DNA of 5,731 nt from Planctomycetota bacterium (lineage in GTDB: Bacteria > Planctomycetota > Phycisphaerae > Phycisphaerales > SM1A02). The stretch spans positions 1 to 5,731 of the forward strand of contig JAPULD010000249.1 of assembly GCA_027295365.1 (NCBI GenBank), given 5' to 3'. The notes beneath the pieces were generated by a model. It did no database searches and had not been told where the DNA came from. It saw only the letters and a list, made by a program, of their open reading frames with translations. Positions 5,713 through 5,731 of the stretch are shown here, one piece after another (position 1 is the first letter of the stretch; each line of letters starts with the position of its first letter). Position numbers and translations under genes: made by a program.

Positions 5713-5731
5713 ATGCACATGAACAGAGGTA
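5713..5731 (+). CDS. Start of an unidentified gene, cut by the right edge
   Basis: Only six codons (MHMNRG) and one base are visible. The start is supported by the well-spaced AAGGA before it and the non-coding AT-rich leader. The frame is open to the window end. A basic, short N-terminus ending in Arg-Gly would suit a signal peptide or type IV prepilin-like leader, but the next base is A, so the usual Phe after Gly is excluded. Function cannot be called. Confidence 0.35.

Overview
The window looks like a chromosomal piece of a Gram-negative-type (two-membrane) bacterium, most likely a planctomycete and possibly of the Phycisphaerae. The grounds are the protein styles (a LolC/E-type permease, its LolD-type ATPase and a TonB-like C-terminus), the moderately high GC with mixed codon use, and two short dispersed-repeat types between genes 1 and 2. 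Spurious translations of these repeats give peptides of the kind GGTGILPV and SRDRQGA...LTVAARQ, which I associate with planctomycete genomes. No database search was possible, so the taxonomic call is an inference. No rRNA, tRNA, CRISPR array, transposase or phage gene was seen.

Layout. 1-533 (+): the 3' end of a gene for a TonB-like protein, with a Glu/Pro/Lys-rich periplasm-spanning linker and a TonB-type C-terminal domain. 534-701: a convergent intergenic gap holding a perfect hairpin plus T-tract (terminator) and a long imperfect inverted repeat. 702-1907 (-): a membrane-anchored family 2 glycosyltransferase resembling CrtQ/HpnB-type enzymes. 1908-1975: a short divergent promoter region. 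1976-2629 (+): a stand-alone NAD(P)H-hydrate epimerase (nnrE), a metabolite-repair enzyme. 2630-2767: a spacer with two small hairpins. 2768-4642 and 4635-5579 (+): a two-gene ABC transporter operon overlapping by 8 bp, consisting of a LolC/E-like permease and a LolD-like ATPase. 5580-5731: a more AT-rich tail ending in a good ribosome-binding site and the first codons of another gene.

The transporter pair would act together at the inner membrane: the ATPase binds the permease and powers release of lipoproteins, or another hydrophobic or envelope substrate, towards the outer membrane. Only one permease gene is visible next to the ATPase, so a homodimeric permease is possible. The glycosyltransferase and nnrE have no evident functional tie to it.

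The most notable signal is in the LolD-like ATPase. An insert of about 45 residues between Walker A and the Q-loop carries a CxxC-x9-CxxC zinc-ribbon-like motif, and a second, hydrophobic insert lies in the helical subdomain. The partner permease has its own extra segments: about 110 mostly helical residues in the periplasmic domain, and about 55-60 residues adding two predicted membrane helices before the last one. Together they suggest an elaborated, possibly metal-responsive, version of the Lol-type transporter.
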